DNA of 64,000 bases from Thinopyrum elongatum (taxonomy: Eukaryota; Streptophyta; Magnoliopsida; Poales; Poaceae). Positions 9,500 through 20,315 of this stretch are shown here, one piece after another; position 1 is the first letter of the stretch, and each line of letters opens with the position of its first letter. The DNA is taken from assembly GCA_011799875.1 (NCBI GenBank), contig CM022298.1:496971180-497035179 (forward strand), in the 5' to 3' direction. The notes below the pieces were generated by a model, which searched no databases, was not told the origin of the DNA, and worked only from the letters and a program-made list of their open reading frames with translations. The position numbers and the translations under genes were made by a program.

Positions 9500-10962
9500 G
9501 TGTTGCTCTTCTGCTGGCTTATGCTCATTTTGTTGGCTTTCTTTGCCGGTGTTTGTGTGGTTCCAGGTGATGGCACTTCGAAGCCCCCCGTCCGTCGTAT
9601 CAACCCCAAGCGTCCTAGAGGATCAAAGCGCTATCGCACTTCTGAGGCAGCTGCTGCTTCGTCAAGTGTTCCTCCAACTCAGTCCAAGCCTCCTTCCAAG
9701 CAAGTTGCGAACAAGCCCAAGCCGAAGGTCAAGTCTGTGACAGAGATGACTTCTAAGGAGTTTTGTGTGGCACGTCGCCGCAATCCGTATGCTCAAGATC
9801 AAGATCCGGGTCTTGTCCACTGCCCCTTCTGGAACCGGTTTCAGTGCTCTGTCTACTTTGATGTGCTCAAAGCAAAGAAGAATCTCTATGTAGATGTCCG
9901 CTCCATCGGCACTGATTATTTGGAGAAGGATCGTGCCTATTTTGGCGAGGCACTTGATATGTGTGCTCAGTTGAACATCCTCAAGCTCATGGAGTTCAAC
10001 AAGGACTTTGATGCGGATTTGGTGGCTCAGTTTTATGCCACGGTTCATCTTGGCACAGATGAGGAGAGGACCTTGACCTGGATGACCAATGGCAAACTTC
10101 TTTCAGTCAAATGGAAGGCGTTCATGGAACTGTTTGACATTGAAGATCAGGGGCTTGACAACCCGGTTGGTTTTCATCCTCACAAGAATGCTACTTCTAC
10201 TCACAAGTTGGCTCTTTGGGAATACAACACAGTGAAGGTTCACCCCGAGATGCAGAAGAAGACATATGAGCTGTTTCCTTTTCTGGATATCCTTCATTGC
10301 ATCTTCAGGAACACCCTTTTCCCTCGCATTGGGAACTTGGATATGGTGCATTCGTACCTCGTGGACTTGTTACTGTTTTGCCAGCATGAGAAGGACAACA
10401 ACACAGGGGATTCCTTGGATATTTTCATGTCATGTGGTCAGAGCTCCTCTCTGCCATCACTGAGCACAAGTGCTCCATCTATGCCCCCTACCTGATGTTA
10501 CTCATTGAGAAGGCATGGGCGCACACTTATCCTGGTGTCTTGTTGGAGACCGGTGACTTGGTCTCTCACGAGATTAAGCGTCTGAGACAGAAGGAGCACT
10601 GGGGCACTCCTGTTCCGGAGACTGAGATTCTGTCTGGTGCTGACGAGGCTGAGGCTGATGACGATGAGGACTATGAGCCCTCTGGAGTGGAGCCCTCATG
10701 GGCAAAGAAGCTCAAGTGCAAGATGAAGAAGCTATTCTGCATGGAGTCTCACGGGCAGTATATGGCACATGTGTCTGAGAAGAAGTCTCGCAGCCGTCAC
10801 AAGGTTCTTATGCGCCAACTGGGTGCAGAGGTTGCTAGTGGGTCAGAGGGCAACATCACTGACAAGGAGGAGTGGATTTCTCAGCACTATCCTTGGACGG
10901 ACTCAGAGACTGAGCAGACTGCTGCCGATGACGGAGGCGCGGGCGACCACGCAGGGATGTGA
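9500..10962 (+). pseudogene. 3' ORF of the SIRE-type element (putative plant transposon/env-like ORF), frameshifted
   Basis: A frame from about 9500 (331 codons) continues in another frame from 10432 to TGA at 10962 (about 175 codons); one indel near 10425-10435 separates them. The N-terminal part is basic and proline-rich (KPPVRRINPKRPRGSKRYR), the middle is a globular region with FWNRFQCSVYFDVL and FYATVHLGTDEERTLTWM, and the C-terminal part is acidic. The middle resembles the putative plant transposon protein domain seen in 3' ORFs of plant retrotransposons. I see no clear signal peptide or membrane anchor within this frame, so true envelope function is doubtful. TTCCAG at about 9566 followed by GTGATGG is a good 3' splice site, so the ORF may be expressed from a spliced RNA with an upstream exon near 9145. 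Confidence 0.65.
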
Positions 10963-11508
10963 TGATGGAGATCTTTGGCTTTGCTATCACATGTGACCGT
11001 AGCAGCGCTCTTTGCCCTTTTGGTGTCTCGATGCCAAAGGGGGAGAGAGTTTAGGGATTTGTCGAGTTGCGAGTGTGTTTTATTTGCCCCATCTTTCTCT
11101 CTCGCAAACTCTTTTATCGGTCGATTGCTTTGGTTTGGTTTGTGCTTGTGAGACCTGGTTACCCTGTCATATGGTGTGAGACATATGCTATCCTATCTTA
11201 TTATTATCTTATGCGTGTCTAGTTCTTTGGTAGTATGTGAGTTGCATGCCTAACTTATGATTCCATTTTGCTCGCTTACTACACCCTTGCATCCTAGCTT
11301 ATATCTCTCTTATTTTAGATGCAACTGTTGTCAAGCTATAAAATATAGGGGGAGTGTTGATCCTAATGTGTGTACTTTGCATTCCAAAGGCACTCCTATT
11401 AAGTGCACACATCTAGGGGGAGCCCGTCTATATTTTGTACTCTCTGGGGTTTGCTTATTCTCTTGTCATATCTTTATGCAAATCCCGTGTTGTCATCAAT
11501 CCACCACA
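10963..11508 (+). other. Non-coding 3' region of the SIRE-type element
   Basis: T-rich sequence with repeated GGGGGAG purine blocks (about 11040, 11349, 11415) before the polypurine tract proper. No gene seen. Confidence 0.6.
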
Positions 11509-11519
11509 AAGGGGGAGAT
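11509..11519 (+). other. Polypurine tract of the SIRE-type element
   Basis: AAGGGGGAGAT directly before the LTR start TGTTAGGGCATG. Similar GGGGGAG blocks occur upstream, as is common in this lineage. Confidence 0.7.
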
Positions 11520-11841
11520 TGTTAGGGCATGTCTCTCTCTAAGTGGTTTTGGTGATTGATGACAATGCATTTGCGGACTAATCGTGTGCATTGAGCATTT
11601 CAGATATTCATTCAGTAGCACGAGACGATTCTTTCCCCTCGGAGCTCAAGGTGAAGACGGTGTAGTCTCTTTCGTTTCGGTTTTGGTGGACTTCAGTCGT
11701 AGGAGACGTCGTACTATCAAGAGGGGGTCCGTATCGGAAAGGCTAGGGTGGAATCAACACGTACACATCTTTCTCGCACCCCCTGCTCCTACCCTCTTCC
11801 TTGGAGTATACCGTTATCGTGGAAGTGGCACATGGGAGGAG

Positions 11842-12222
11842 CCAGCGGTAGTACCGCTGGGCCGGAGCGGCAGTACCGCTAATAGCCTCAAGCGGTAGTA
11901 CCACTGTTTTACAGCGGTAGTATCGCTCGTGACCATCAGCAGCAGTGCAACTCCAGTTCCGCGCTGGTACCGCCTTGATTCGAGACCGTTGCTTCTTGTG
12001 TCGGGTTGGGCGGCAGTAGGAGCGGCAGTAGGCGCGGTAGTACCGCTTACAAGCGGTAGTACCGTCCTACCACCGCTACTAGTGCCGCTTGAGGGCTCTC
12101 TCTCTCCTGCCCCTTCTCTCTACTCTCTGTGCGCAGCCCCAGCGGTACTACCGCTGGGCCAAGCGGCAGTACCGCTGCCTAGTGTGGTAGTACCGCTCCA
12201 ATGGGCGGTAGTACAGCTCTCT
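11842..12222. repeat. Palindromic repeat cluster 3, in the LTR U3
   Basis: About ten copies of AGCGGTAGTACCGCT and variants (GCGGCAGTACCGCT, GTGGTAGTACCGCT) upstream of the LTR TATA box. The same motif occurs at 8865-8957 and 9377-9463. Copies occur in both orientations and so form many possible hairpins. Confidence 0.82.
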
Positions 12223-12263
12223 GCGGGCTGAGTTGTGGGATAATGGTTGGATTTGATTCCCCA

Positions 12264-12273
12264 CTATAAAAGG
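12264..12273 (+). promoter_or_regulatory. TATA box of the SIRE-type LTR
   Basis: CTATAAAAGG in the sequence context CCCCACTATAAAAGGAGG, the classical plant core promoter form, about 40 bp downstream of the last palindromic repeat. Confidence 0.65.
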
Positions 12274-13002
12274 AGGTCTTCTTCCCCAAGAAGACCTACC
12301 TCTTTTCCCTCAAACTCCATTGTTGCTCCAAAGCTCATTTTCGCCCGATCTCTCTCCCTAGCCAATCAAACTTGTTGATTTTCTAGGGATTGGTTGAGAA
12401 GGCCCGGATCTACACTTCCACCAAGAGAAATTTGATTCCCCCCACTTATCCCTTGCGGATCTTGTTACTCTTGGGTGTTTGAGCACCCTAGACGGTTGAG
12501 GTCACCTCGGAGCCACATTCCATTGTGGTGAAGCTCCGTGGTATCGTTGGGAGCCTCCAATCAAGTTGTGGAGATTGCCCCAACCTTGTTTGTAAAGGTT
12601 CGGTTACCGTCTTCAAGGGCACCACTAGTGAAATCAAGGCATCTCGCATTGTGTGAGGGCGTGAGGAGAGTACGGTGGCCCTAGTGGCTTCTTGGGGAGC
12701 ATTGTGCCTCCACACTGCTCCAACGGAGACGTACTTCCCCCAAAGGGAAGGAACTTCGGTAAAACATCCTCGTCTCCACCGGCTCCACTTGTGGTTATCT
12801 CTTCCCTTTACTTTGTGCAAGCTATTGTTGTGTTGTATTCTTTGCTTGCACTTATTGTTGTTGGTGTTTGCATCATATAGGTTGCTCACCTAGTTGCATA
12901 TCTAGACAACCTATTTGTTGCTAAACCTATTTTGTAAGAAAAGCTAAAAATTGGTAGTTGCCTATTCACCCCCCCCTCTAGTCAACCATATCGATCCTTT
13001 CA

Positions 13003-13551
13003 GAGGACGAGCGGGCGCCCACAGCCTTCGGCTGAAACCGATGAAACATGGTCTTTCGAGATTTATTCACCTGATTTGGTTGTTGACCCACTAGTACGAT
13101 TTGTGATGCATAAGGCTCATATTCATACCCTTTTATTTTTGTCATTTGGGCGACCATTTGTGGCAATTAATCTGTTGAACTATTTTGAACTTGGATGGCG
13201 TGAATTTTATGGTGATTAATAAAGGTCGTCTGCATCATTCGATGCAAAAGGCCAAGGGCAAACCCCTCTTTTTGAAAAAGGTAGGCATATTCATATCTAT
13301 TAAGTTCACCTATAGAATTTATGAAAATTGGAAACCTCTTCGATTGGTCATGCTGAGTGGACCACATACATAACCTACAAGTTCCAATATCTCGATCCCA
13401 GTGAAAAGTGCCTTCTTCATCTTCAAGCTTCGCACATCTCAAGTGGTTGAAAATGAAATAACTCTAGAAGGCAATCACATGTAGCTTCTTCATGTGTTAT
13501 GCACTTAAGTGAACTAAACGACTATAAAAATAGTTTGGGTTCAGATCATTA
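13003..13551. other. Intergenic sequence
   Basis: No gene, repeat or element end recognised. Short open frames on both strands have no family features. Confidence 0.5.
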
Positions 13552-13960
13552 GAGCAGCAGCCGTGGTCCCTCGCTTTTTACATCATTTTGTGCCAAAACT
13601 TGTTGTGACATCCAACAACTGTGGTCCCGTTTTTGGGCAGCCCTAAAAAACAGCCCCAAATAATATATTTACATCACGCGCAGCTGCCCTAAAAGTTTTA
13701 CATCATGGGGGACCATGCAGAACCACAAGAAAACGATTGTTTTACATCACTTTGTGCCAAAAACGTTCCTCCAACAGCTGCCCTATAATAGGGCACCCAT
13801 AGAAAGAGAGACATGATGTACATTAGGGCATCAACTTCAGGGCACTTGTTGGAGATGAACATTTTCTAATTCCTTAAAAGTTGCTTTGTTAATTTGTGCC
13901 CTAAATTTCTCTCCAACTTCTTTTTGGTGCTTTATTATAGAGCATCTATTGGAGAAGCTC
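13552..13960. mobile_element. Harbinger-like MITE (409 bp)
   Basis: GAGC...GCTC ends are flanked on both sides by TTA (13549-13551 and 13961-13963), the 3-bp target duplication of PIF/Harbinger elements. The terminal inverted repeats are short and diverged (GAGCAGCAGCC against GAGCTTCTCC read from the other end). Inside is non-coding sequence with repeated TTTTACATCA and GCCCTA motifs. Confidence 0.5.
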
Positions 13961-14809
13961 TTAAGTCGGAGCCTCCTAGTGTTAATGTTGTAGGCCAACA
14001 CACCTTCAAAAAGAAATAATCAATCCTTGTGTGAGGTAACTGATTTTCTTTTTCAGTTTCGGTCGACTAAAAAATAATAGCTTTGAGCCATTGTATAAGA
14101 AACGAATGAATCATTTTTCTTCTTCTTCCTCCAACCGTTTTCTTTTCCTAGCCTGATTCCACATAGCACACGATCTCTCTCCTCGGCCTGTTTTTTCCCT
14201 ACCTCTCAGATCTTGTGAGATCCTTATTGGACCCTCATGGGTCATGTCGTGGCCTCTCCTTTGCCGGCAATGCCGTGCCCGTCCGGGCCGCTCCCAGCTT
14301 GGCCTCCTAGCACTGCGTGCTCTCTCTCTCAATTTATTTCAAATTCATTTTTTTTTGCGAAAATGATCCAGACCTATTATCAATGTTCACCGGAAGTACA
14401 AAACACCTCAAACAACCATTACCGCCCTCAGAAGGAGCCGCCGACGCGAAGCTGTTGCCGCTCCCGTGCTGGAGCCGGCTAAATTTATTTTTAAGGCGTT
14501 TTTGTAGGCTAGGCGGTAGTAAATACCAAGTGCAATTTATGATGGATGCAAAACAATAATTCGGTAAAACATTTGATTAAAATATATCGAACAACCGTTG
14601 TTGTCCGTGGCTTATTTCCTTTTTCTCGACAACACTGCTCTGGCCATCGAGGAGGTACTCACTCGGTATGTATTAGCCGTATCCGTTGCACGGCAGCTTT
14701 GCTTTACTTAGCTCCCAGCAATTCACTTACTTAGCTTTATTCTATTATAAGATCGGACGATCATCACATTCCAGCCCTGGGAGTTGAGAGGCAGGTGCAC
14801 CCGCGTCAC
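13961..14809. other. Intergenic sequence downstream of the hevein gene
   Basis: No gene recognised. It contains the 3' flank of the minus-strand hevein gene near its right end. Frames at 14111-14332 and 14237-14734 have no recognisable features. Confidence 0.5.
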
Positions 14810-15081
14810 CTACGGGGTGCGGTTGCTCTCCACGGGCTTGCCGCCGGACGCCTCCGCGGCTGCGGCGCCACTGCTCACCACCGTGCACGGCCCCGACTGG
14901 CACCCGGCGCCGCAGTAGTCTGGGCCCGTGCCGCAGTAACCCCACTGGCTGCAGCACATGTCCGCCGGGCAGTTGCAGTTCTGGCCTTCTGGGCGACCGC
15001 CGGACCGGCGGCGGACAGGAGGAGCACTGCCACCCCGAGTGCCAGGAACGTCGCAGCGAGCGGCATCGCTAGCTTTGCCAT
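14810..15081 (-). pseudogene. Hevein-type chitin-binding peptide precursor, one-base frameshift
   Basis: ATG at 15081 starts a clear secretory signal peptide ([16 protein letters not shown] onward, about 31 residues, cleavage after AVA). One base is then missing near 14990, and the next frame gives a complete eight-cysteine hevein domain: [32 protein letters not shown]. The short spacing between the first two cysteines is the form found in class IV chitinases. The chitin-contacting Ser, Trp and two Tyr are present. A 23-residue tail rich in Ala, Ser and Gly ends at TAG 14812-14810; no GH19 catalytic domain follows, so it resembles a stand-alone antimicrobial peptide precursor or a truncated chitinase. 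A TATA box lies about 95 bp upstream. The frameshift may be a real pseudogene lesion or a sequencing error. This is the only likely host gene in the window. Confidence 0.72.
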
Positions 15082-15172
15082 CTGTGCTTGGTAAGTGGCC
15101 GGGTAACTGGTTAAGGTCCTGCTGTCGTGTGGCACAGCTATTTGAGGTGGAGGAAGTTCCGCCTGGGGTGGT

Positions 15173-15184
15173 GGTTTATATAGG
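15173..15184 (-). promoter_or_regulatory. TATA box of the hevein-type gene
   Basis: Read on the minus strand: TATATAAACCACC, about 95 bp before the ATG, which would give a 5' leader of roughly 60 bases. Confidence 0.55.
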
Positions 15185-15408
15185 AGAGTTCGATAGCAGA
15201 AAAGGAAATATGATGGGCAGGACTGGATCACAGGAGTACGTGATGATGAGATTACGCTTGGACGTTACACATATGCAAAGGATGACGCGCATCTTATCTC
15301 GGTTTGTTAGCCCATATATAGGCACAACTGCAGCGGCCACGCACGGTGATAACGTCCTCGCTCCGGAACGGTGGCTGCTGACCGGGCTATCTAAATGTCT
15401 ATCTATCA

Positions 15409-15665
15409 AAGGCCTTTTTTGGTTCATAGGATAGAAGGTGAAATGATATGTATCTTAATTTCTACAGGGAAAGACATGCAATTCGATGCATAGCATAGGA
15501 ATTTTTTCATTGAATCTAGGCTAATATTTTTTTTTCTGAAATGTGATGGATTGGTTCTTATTCTACATAGAAATAGGAATCCATTCCTATATAAACCAAA
15601 AGGCTCCAAAAAAAACTCTACAATTTTTTCCCCTTTTAAATTACTGTAAAGCAAAGGGGGCCTAA
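15409..15665. mobile_element. Possible MITE with inverted ends
   Basis: AGGCCTTTTTTGGTTCATAG at the left is matched by reverse-complement pieces at the right (TATATAAACCAAAAGGC near 15588-15606 and GGGGGCCT at the end). The arrangement suggests a small inverted-repeat element, perhaps hAT-like, but no clean target duplication is seen. Confidence 0.3.
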
Positions 15666-16139
15666 GCTACTGCAGTGTCGCGATCAGCCGATGAACCGAG
15701 TGGCCATCTCGGGAATGTATCTAGTACCCCACCCTTGTGATGCTATCGTTGCGCCCGATGTCACAACTAATTTAAATGTTTGAAAAAATATGAAAAATTA
15801 TAGGACATTGAAACAACATCAATATATGTCGTCACAAAATTTCATATTAAAATTTGAAACATTGCTCGAGGATAAAACTGACAAATTTACATCGGTGTTA
15901 TAATGGGCCAAAACTAAGCCCAACTTATGCTATGTATTATTTAGTGTTTAATTTGTTTTTTAATTTTCCAAGCTATGTTTCAAGTTTTGATTTAAATTTT
16001 ATGAACATACATTAATGTTGTGTGAATATGCTAAAAAAATGTCAATGAACATTTTAAAATGTTTTAGGGAGTTCGGTGCACCAGTGCACCAGATATTCTC
16101 CTTCGGTATCATAGCACATGCGCAAACTCTACAGTATAT
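15666..16139. other. AT-rich flank left of the first Helitron
   Basis: No gene. It contains the perfect palindrome GGTGCACCAGTGCACC-type motif near 16077. Short blocks near 15680-15710 (AACCGAGTGGCCA) and 16104-16115 (TTCGGTATCATA) resemble sequence at 24935-24975, see findings. Confidence 0.5.
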
Positions 16140-17645
16140 ACTACTATATTATACCGGCTAAGCTAGCTAGAGGCTCCCTCCTTTTTTTCAATTTTTTTCA
16201 AGTGCTCTGTGAAATTGACATGTGGCAATTAGTGAATAGTGTACATAAATAGTACCCTCACCAATAGTAATTTTATTTATATTAATTAAATATGAATAGT
16301 AATCTCACATGAATAGTCTGTAGCCAAACACTAAGCGTATATAAACAATACTTCGGGTGAACAGTCTGCTGCATGAACAGTTTCTTTTTAGCATAATGCA
16401 AACACACTTAACAAAAATGGTGCGAATAGTAATTAGTTATGAACAATTTGCGTGTTAACGGTATTTCATATGAAGATTATTTTTGAAAATAAAAATACAA
16501 GCATTTTGTTAAAAAAAACTGAAATTTTCACACATCAAAGACAAGAGACCCGTTTGTACAAATTTTAACGATGAGATGACATCCTAGAAGCTCGGTAAAA
16601 AAATCAGGGCTCAAATTAGCTTCCGCTTTTTCCTTTCCTCCCTTTTTCACCCCAAAGTGATTTATGTTAGAACGACACGTGTTTATTCAGATGGCCACAA
16701 TTTAAATAAATCTTCACGAACTCTTCTCTTTTTTTCTAGCCTCATCCTCGCACTTGATTTCTCTTTTTTGGAATTTTTTAGGCTTCAAGAATTCAATACG
16801 TGTTCAGGCAGTGGACAGTGCACAATAATATTATTTCTTTTTTCACTTATCATTAATCTACACTAATGGTGAGAAAGCACAAATAAAACTGCATACATTT
16901 GCAATACTTGATTTTCGCGATAAAGCAATAGTTCAGTTAAATATAAAACAACATTAAAGCGGCTAAGCTAGCCTTCACCTGGTGCGTTTGAAGTGTTGCA
17001 TGTTGATGCTTTCCTGTTTGACACGTGTCTTCAATTTTTTGGCTGGTTTATTCTTAGTTTTGTGAGTTTTTTTAAAGGCCGATCTAACTAGTCCGCTTTC
17101 TGCGTGTGCACTGTGTTACTGACCATGCCTCATTGCAAACCATGTGTGCCATCAATAGGATTGTGGGTTCCATCGGTTACTGCCACATATATTTGTTTTA
17201 GCGGTGATTTACGTGGTGTTGTGAAACCAATCTGCTGAGGGGCTTAAGCGGCGCTTCATGAAACAACACGGACCTTCTTCTCTCCCATCTCCCTCACCCC
17301 TTCCTCCCTCTCGGCTTATGGCAAGGCAGCTGCAGCATGGCATCATCTTCCGCGTACTCGAACAACAGCACCCTGTCCTCCCCCCTCACGCGCTACGGGA
17401 GCTAATAGCCTATCAGACACGGATTTAGCGCCGCCTGTCCTCCTTCTTCACTATCATGCCACCGCCCAGTGCTGATGGGAGGCCGTTGTCTTAAGTTCGC
17501 ACCGGCCTTTCTGATGGTGAAAGATGGCCTAGCTCGACCATATGAAGGAAAGCCGCCCCCAACTCTATGAGGGTCGTCTCGGCGGCATGTTGCCGGAGAT
17601 GGGATGGTCGATGGGCAGGCCGCCATGAGTGGGCTACTCCCCAGG

Positions 17646-17825
17646 TCGGCCAACATAATCCAATTCCTGGCCATGCATATTGTCGAGAAGGCCAACTCCG
17701 GCCATCCTGGGATGTCCATGGGCCACATCCTCTACAACGAAGTCATGAGGTACTCCAAGAATATGCAGTGACTCAACCACAATCGCTTCATTCTATTCGC
17801 TGACCACAACTACATGCTTCTCTAG
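17646..17825 (+). pseudogene. Captured transketolase gene fragment (H1)
   Basis: One frame reads [20 protein letters not shown] then [12 protein letters not shown] and, after TGA, NHNRFILFADHNYML. This matches the N-terminal thiamine-diphosphate region of plant transketolase ([17 protein letters not shown]...MGHVLYDEVMRY...NRDRFVLSAGHGCML). A few residues between the two first motifs are deleted, the frame has a TGA after KNMQ and ends in TAG. Only about 60 codons survive. It is a Helitron-captured exon piece with no enzyme function; the same fragment is at 27241-27420. Confidence 0.8.
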
Positions 17826-19205
17826 ATATAAGTAATACTCAAAAGAAATTAAGTTCTGTAGTTGAGATAATGCTATTTTTCCTTATGTTTCGACCAGTTT
17901 GTCACCATGAAACTACCAGTCTTAAAAGGAGTAAGCAAGAAAGAGTACCAAGGAAAAAATGATACAACCATATGCTTATTTGACAGGGATGCAATGCACA
18001 TGAAAAAAGCCGAGCAGAAGATCAAGTTAGTTTTTGATCTGTGCTTTATAAGTTATGATTTTTTTTTCTTCACAAATTTCATCTCTTCTACAAACTGTGT
18101 TAGTACAATTTTAATCATGCCATAATATATATGAAATGAGTAATTTGCAAGAAATACATGGTTTTGCTCTTTATATCCTTCTATATACTAAAAGATGTGA
18201 TGCAAAACTTCTGTCGTAGTTCCCATGTAGACAGTTGAGAGTGCCACTTCATTACACTATTATCAGTTATTTAAGTTGTTTCTTTATTGAAATCATCTTC
18301 GTTAATGTTCCCAAGTAACTAACATGGATGTCCTTTGACATGGGATTTGTATTAGATGTTCCCAGTTTAATACAGATTATTTCGACCAACACTTACATTA
18401 AAATATAGTCTTGCAAAGAAATTTGTCTGGACAATTTATAAGTGCTACTCTTCCCCTGAATTTGGAGTCTGAACTTCATCTATTTTAGTTCACCTGATCA
18501 CCTATGTCACCTATGTTTTGAGCTACGAGGCTTAATCACATGGTCTTATGGCAGATCGATCGACATGCTACAGCCTTATTTGCACACACAATGACACGGT
18601 ACATGGTGAGCCTCCACATCTACTTACTGCTAAGGTTGTTTTTATCATATGCAGATTTAAAAGTTGTGATACGAACCCAAATGGCGATGTTTTAAAAAGT
18701 TATGCTTTGTGCATGATGGCTCGCCTGTTTCTATGTTTATCTCTTTCAAATATTCTGATTGTGTTGCTTTTAGCATTTTTGGTTTGCCACTTACTTTGTA
18801 ACATTTTTTACAAACAATATGCATTTCATTGGAGCTTGATGGTTACTTATGACATATGAACTCTCCATTTTATTACTATTCAAATGATATTTGTATGTCT
18901 AAATTTTGTGTTACTACCTAATGAATCTGCATATATGTGTGCAGACTTGAGTAGGGCCCGAGATAAAAAAATTATATTAAATCTAGAGATGATGCATCGT
19001 TTGTGCCTTAGTGTTTTTCACTTTAATTATTATTGTCTTCCGGATTTGTTAGTCACTTCAATTTGACTAGATAGCGTGAATGATGCTTTGTTCCTTATAT
19101 TCTTCTGTAGAAATTTTATCTTGTGTATAATATGAATTTTCTAATAACTATTTTATCCTCATAAGATGCTTTGTGGGTTAACTTTGCTCATTGCTATGTA
19201 CCATA

Positions 19206-19435
19206 TGAGATTTGTGGAAGATATTGCCATTGTTTTACTCTACAAGCAAAGGGAAGGGAATCAATCTCAATGTAAGAGCTGGAAATAGAATATGTTTGCG
19301 CCTTTTAATGGGGGGACTACTGCTGGGGCATTATGTTGCAGAAAATGATCATGATGGAACTTCTTATCCACTGATTTATCTGATGGAGTTGAGACACGAT
19401 ATGCTGGATTTCAAAAGAGATTCAAACGGGATCTT
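19206..19435 (+). other. Exon-like segment of unknown origin (H1)
   Basis: An open frame of about 75 codons (STSKGKGINLNVRAGN, GHYVAENDHDGTSYPLIYLM) is preserved between H1 and H2, with base composition unlike its AT-rich surroundings. It looks like a captured gene fragment, but I do not recognise the family. The H2 copy is at 28802-29020 and ends in TAG. Confidence 0.3.
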
Positions 19436-19766
19436 CTATGGGTGCGGCGTGCCGCCGCGTTTCTGCTTGCTAGTCTTAAGGTATAAGCAGCGGGTAAACA
19501 TGCAGGGGACAGCAACCGTGCGCACCTAGTCCCTCCCCCGCCCCCTTCTTTGGCCGGCCTAGTGTAGTTTTCATCACTTTTTGTTGTTCGTTTTATTCTT
19601 TTGGTCCAGGTCAAGCCGTGTCTAGTTTTCGTTATCTCTTTGGTTGCCTTTTTATTATTAAAATATGTGTTTATTTTTAAATCCATGAACAATTTTTAAA
19701 ATTATACATTAGCACTTTATAAAAAAAGCATGAACATTTAATAAAATTCATGATTTTTTAAATACA

Positions 19767-20315
19767 TTTTATAAATCACAAATCTAAAAAATACAATTTC
19801 ATAAAGCATTGCATTTCTTCAAATCTATTGAATGAACAGGAATTCCTTTATAAAAAGCAGTGCAAAACCAATAACAGGCCGGACCAGAATCTGTCAAATA
19901 AAAATAGCAGGGCATCTAACTAATAAAAATAAATATTCATAAAAAACTAATAAAAATAATATCCTCAAAAAACTAATAAAAAATAATGTATCGGAGCAAC
20001 GATTCAGAACTACGGCTGCTAACCGAGATATCTAAGGGCAATTCCAACGGGAGGCGCTTAAGTAGACACTTATAGAGAAAAAATAAATTTTATTAAATTA
20101 GAAAGCACCTAAGCACTTTACCTTCCAACGCTAGACGGCCATGTCACCTCTTGTGGGGGAGAAAAGGAACAAGCGGTCGATGTCTGTCTTTGTGCCCATG
20201 TAGCGCCCGACACCAGGATTTCAGGGCTCAACTACCGATCGACGGGGAAATTGCTAGGAAATTGATCATGTGCCTCTTCTAGCGTCTCCCGTTGGATATG
20301 CTCTAACTATCTCTT
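19767..20315. repeat. Segment A copy 1, internal to H1
   Basis: Starts TTTTATAAATCACAAATC and includes a MITE. The same segment follows the 3' end of each Helitron copy (24353-24916 and 63300-63722) and lies inside H2 (29339-29922). Confidence 0.8.
20036..20303. mobile_element. Harbinger-type MITE copy 1 (268 bp)
   Basis: Ends GGGCAATTCCAACGGGAGGC and (read inward from the right) GAGCATATCCAACGGGAGAC form a terminal inverted repeat of about 22 bp. TAA flanks both sides (20033-20035 and 20304-20306). Relative to copies 2-4 it lacks an internal block of about 35 bp (CTAACAACGGGTGC onward). Confidence 0.7.

Larger units (their letters stand above)
4349..13002 (+). mobile_element. Copia LTR retrotransposon, SIRE/Maximus type, right part
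   Basis: The sequence directly after the BARE-type LTR is the middle of an integrase from a different Copia lineage. It continues through RT and RNase H, an extra 3' ORF, a polypurine tract (AAAGGGGGAGAT) and a 3' LTR (11520-13002). Integrase C-terminal motifs such as FGCKCFILKKG, a hydrophilic Gln/Asp-rich linker, and a long 3' ORF after pol are typical of the SIRE/Maximus lineage. Its 5' half must lie upstream of the BARE-type insertion, outside the window. Within it, 4308-5992 and 5993-8473 are a tandem duplication. Confidence 0.85.
11520..13002 (+). repeat. 3' LTR of the SIRE/Maximus-type element (1483 bp)
   Basis: Starts TGTTAGGGCATGTCTC after the polypurine tract and ends ATATCGATCCTTTCA. 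It contains a strong TATA box (CTATAAAAGG, 12264-12273) and a dense cluster of AGCGGTAGTACCGCT-like palindromes upstream of it. The right flanking 5 bp are GAGGA; the matching left copy is outside the window. Confidence 0.82.

Noticed and set aside
14795..15434. Plus-strand frames over the hevein gene
   Set aside because: The minus strand has signal peptide, eight-cysteine domain and TATA box; the plus-strand frames are GC-rich shadows.
17402..17728. Minus-strand 108-residue frame in H1 (and 27000-27323 in H2)
   Set aside because: Reverse complement of the transketolase fragment and its GC-rich flank; not a gene.
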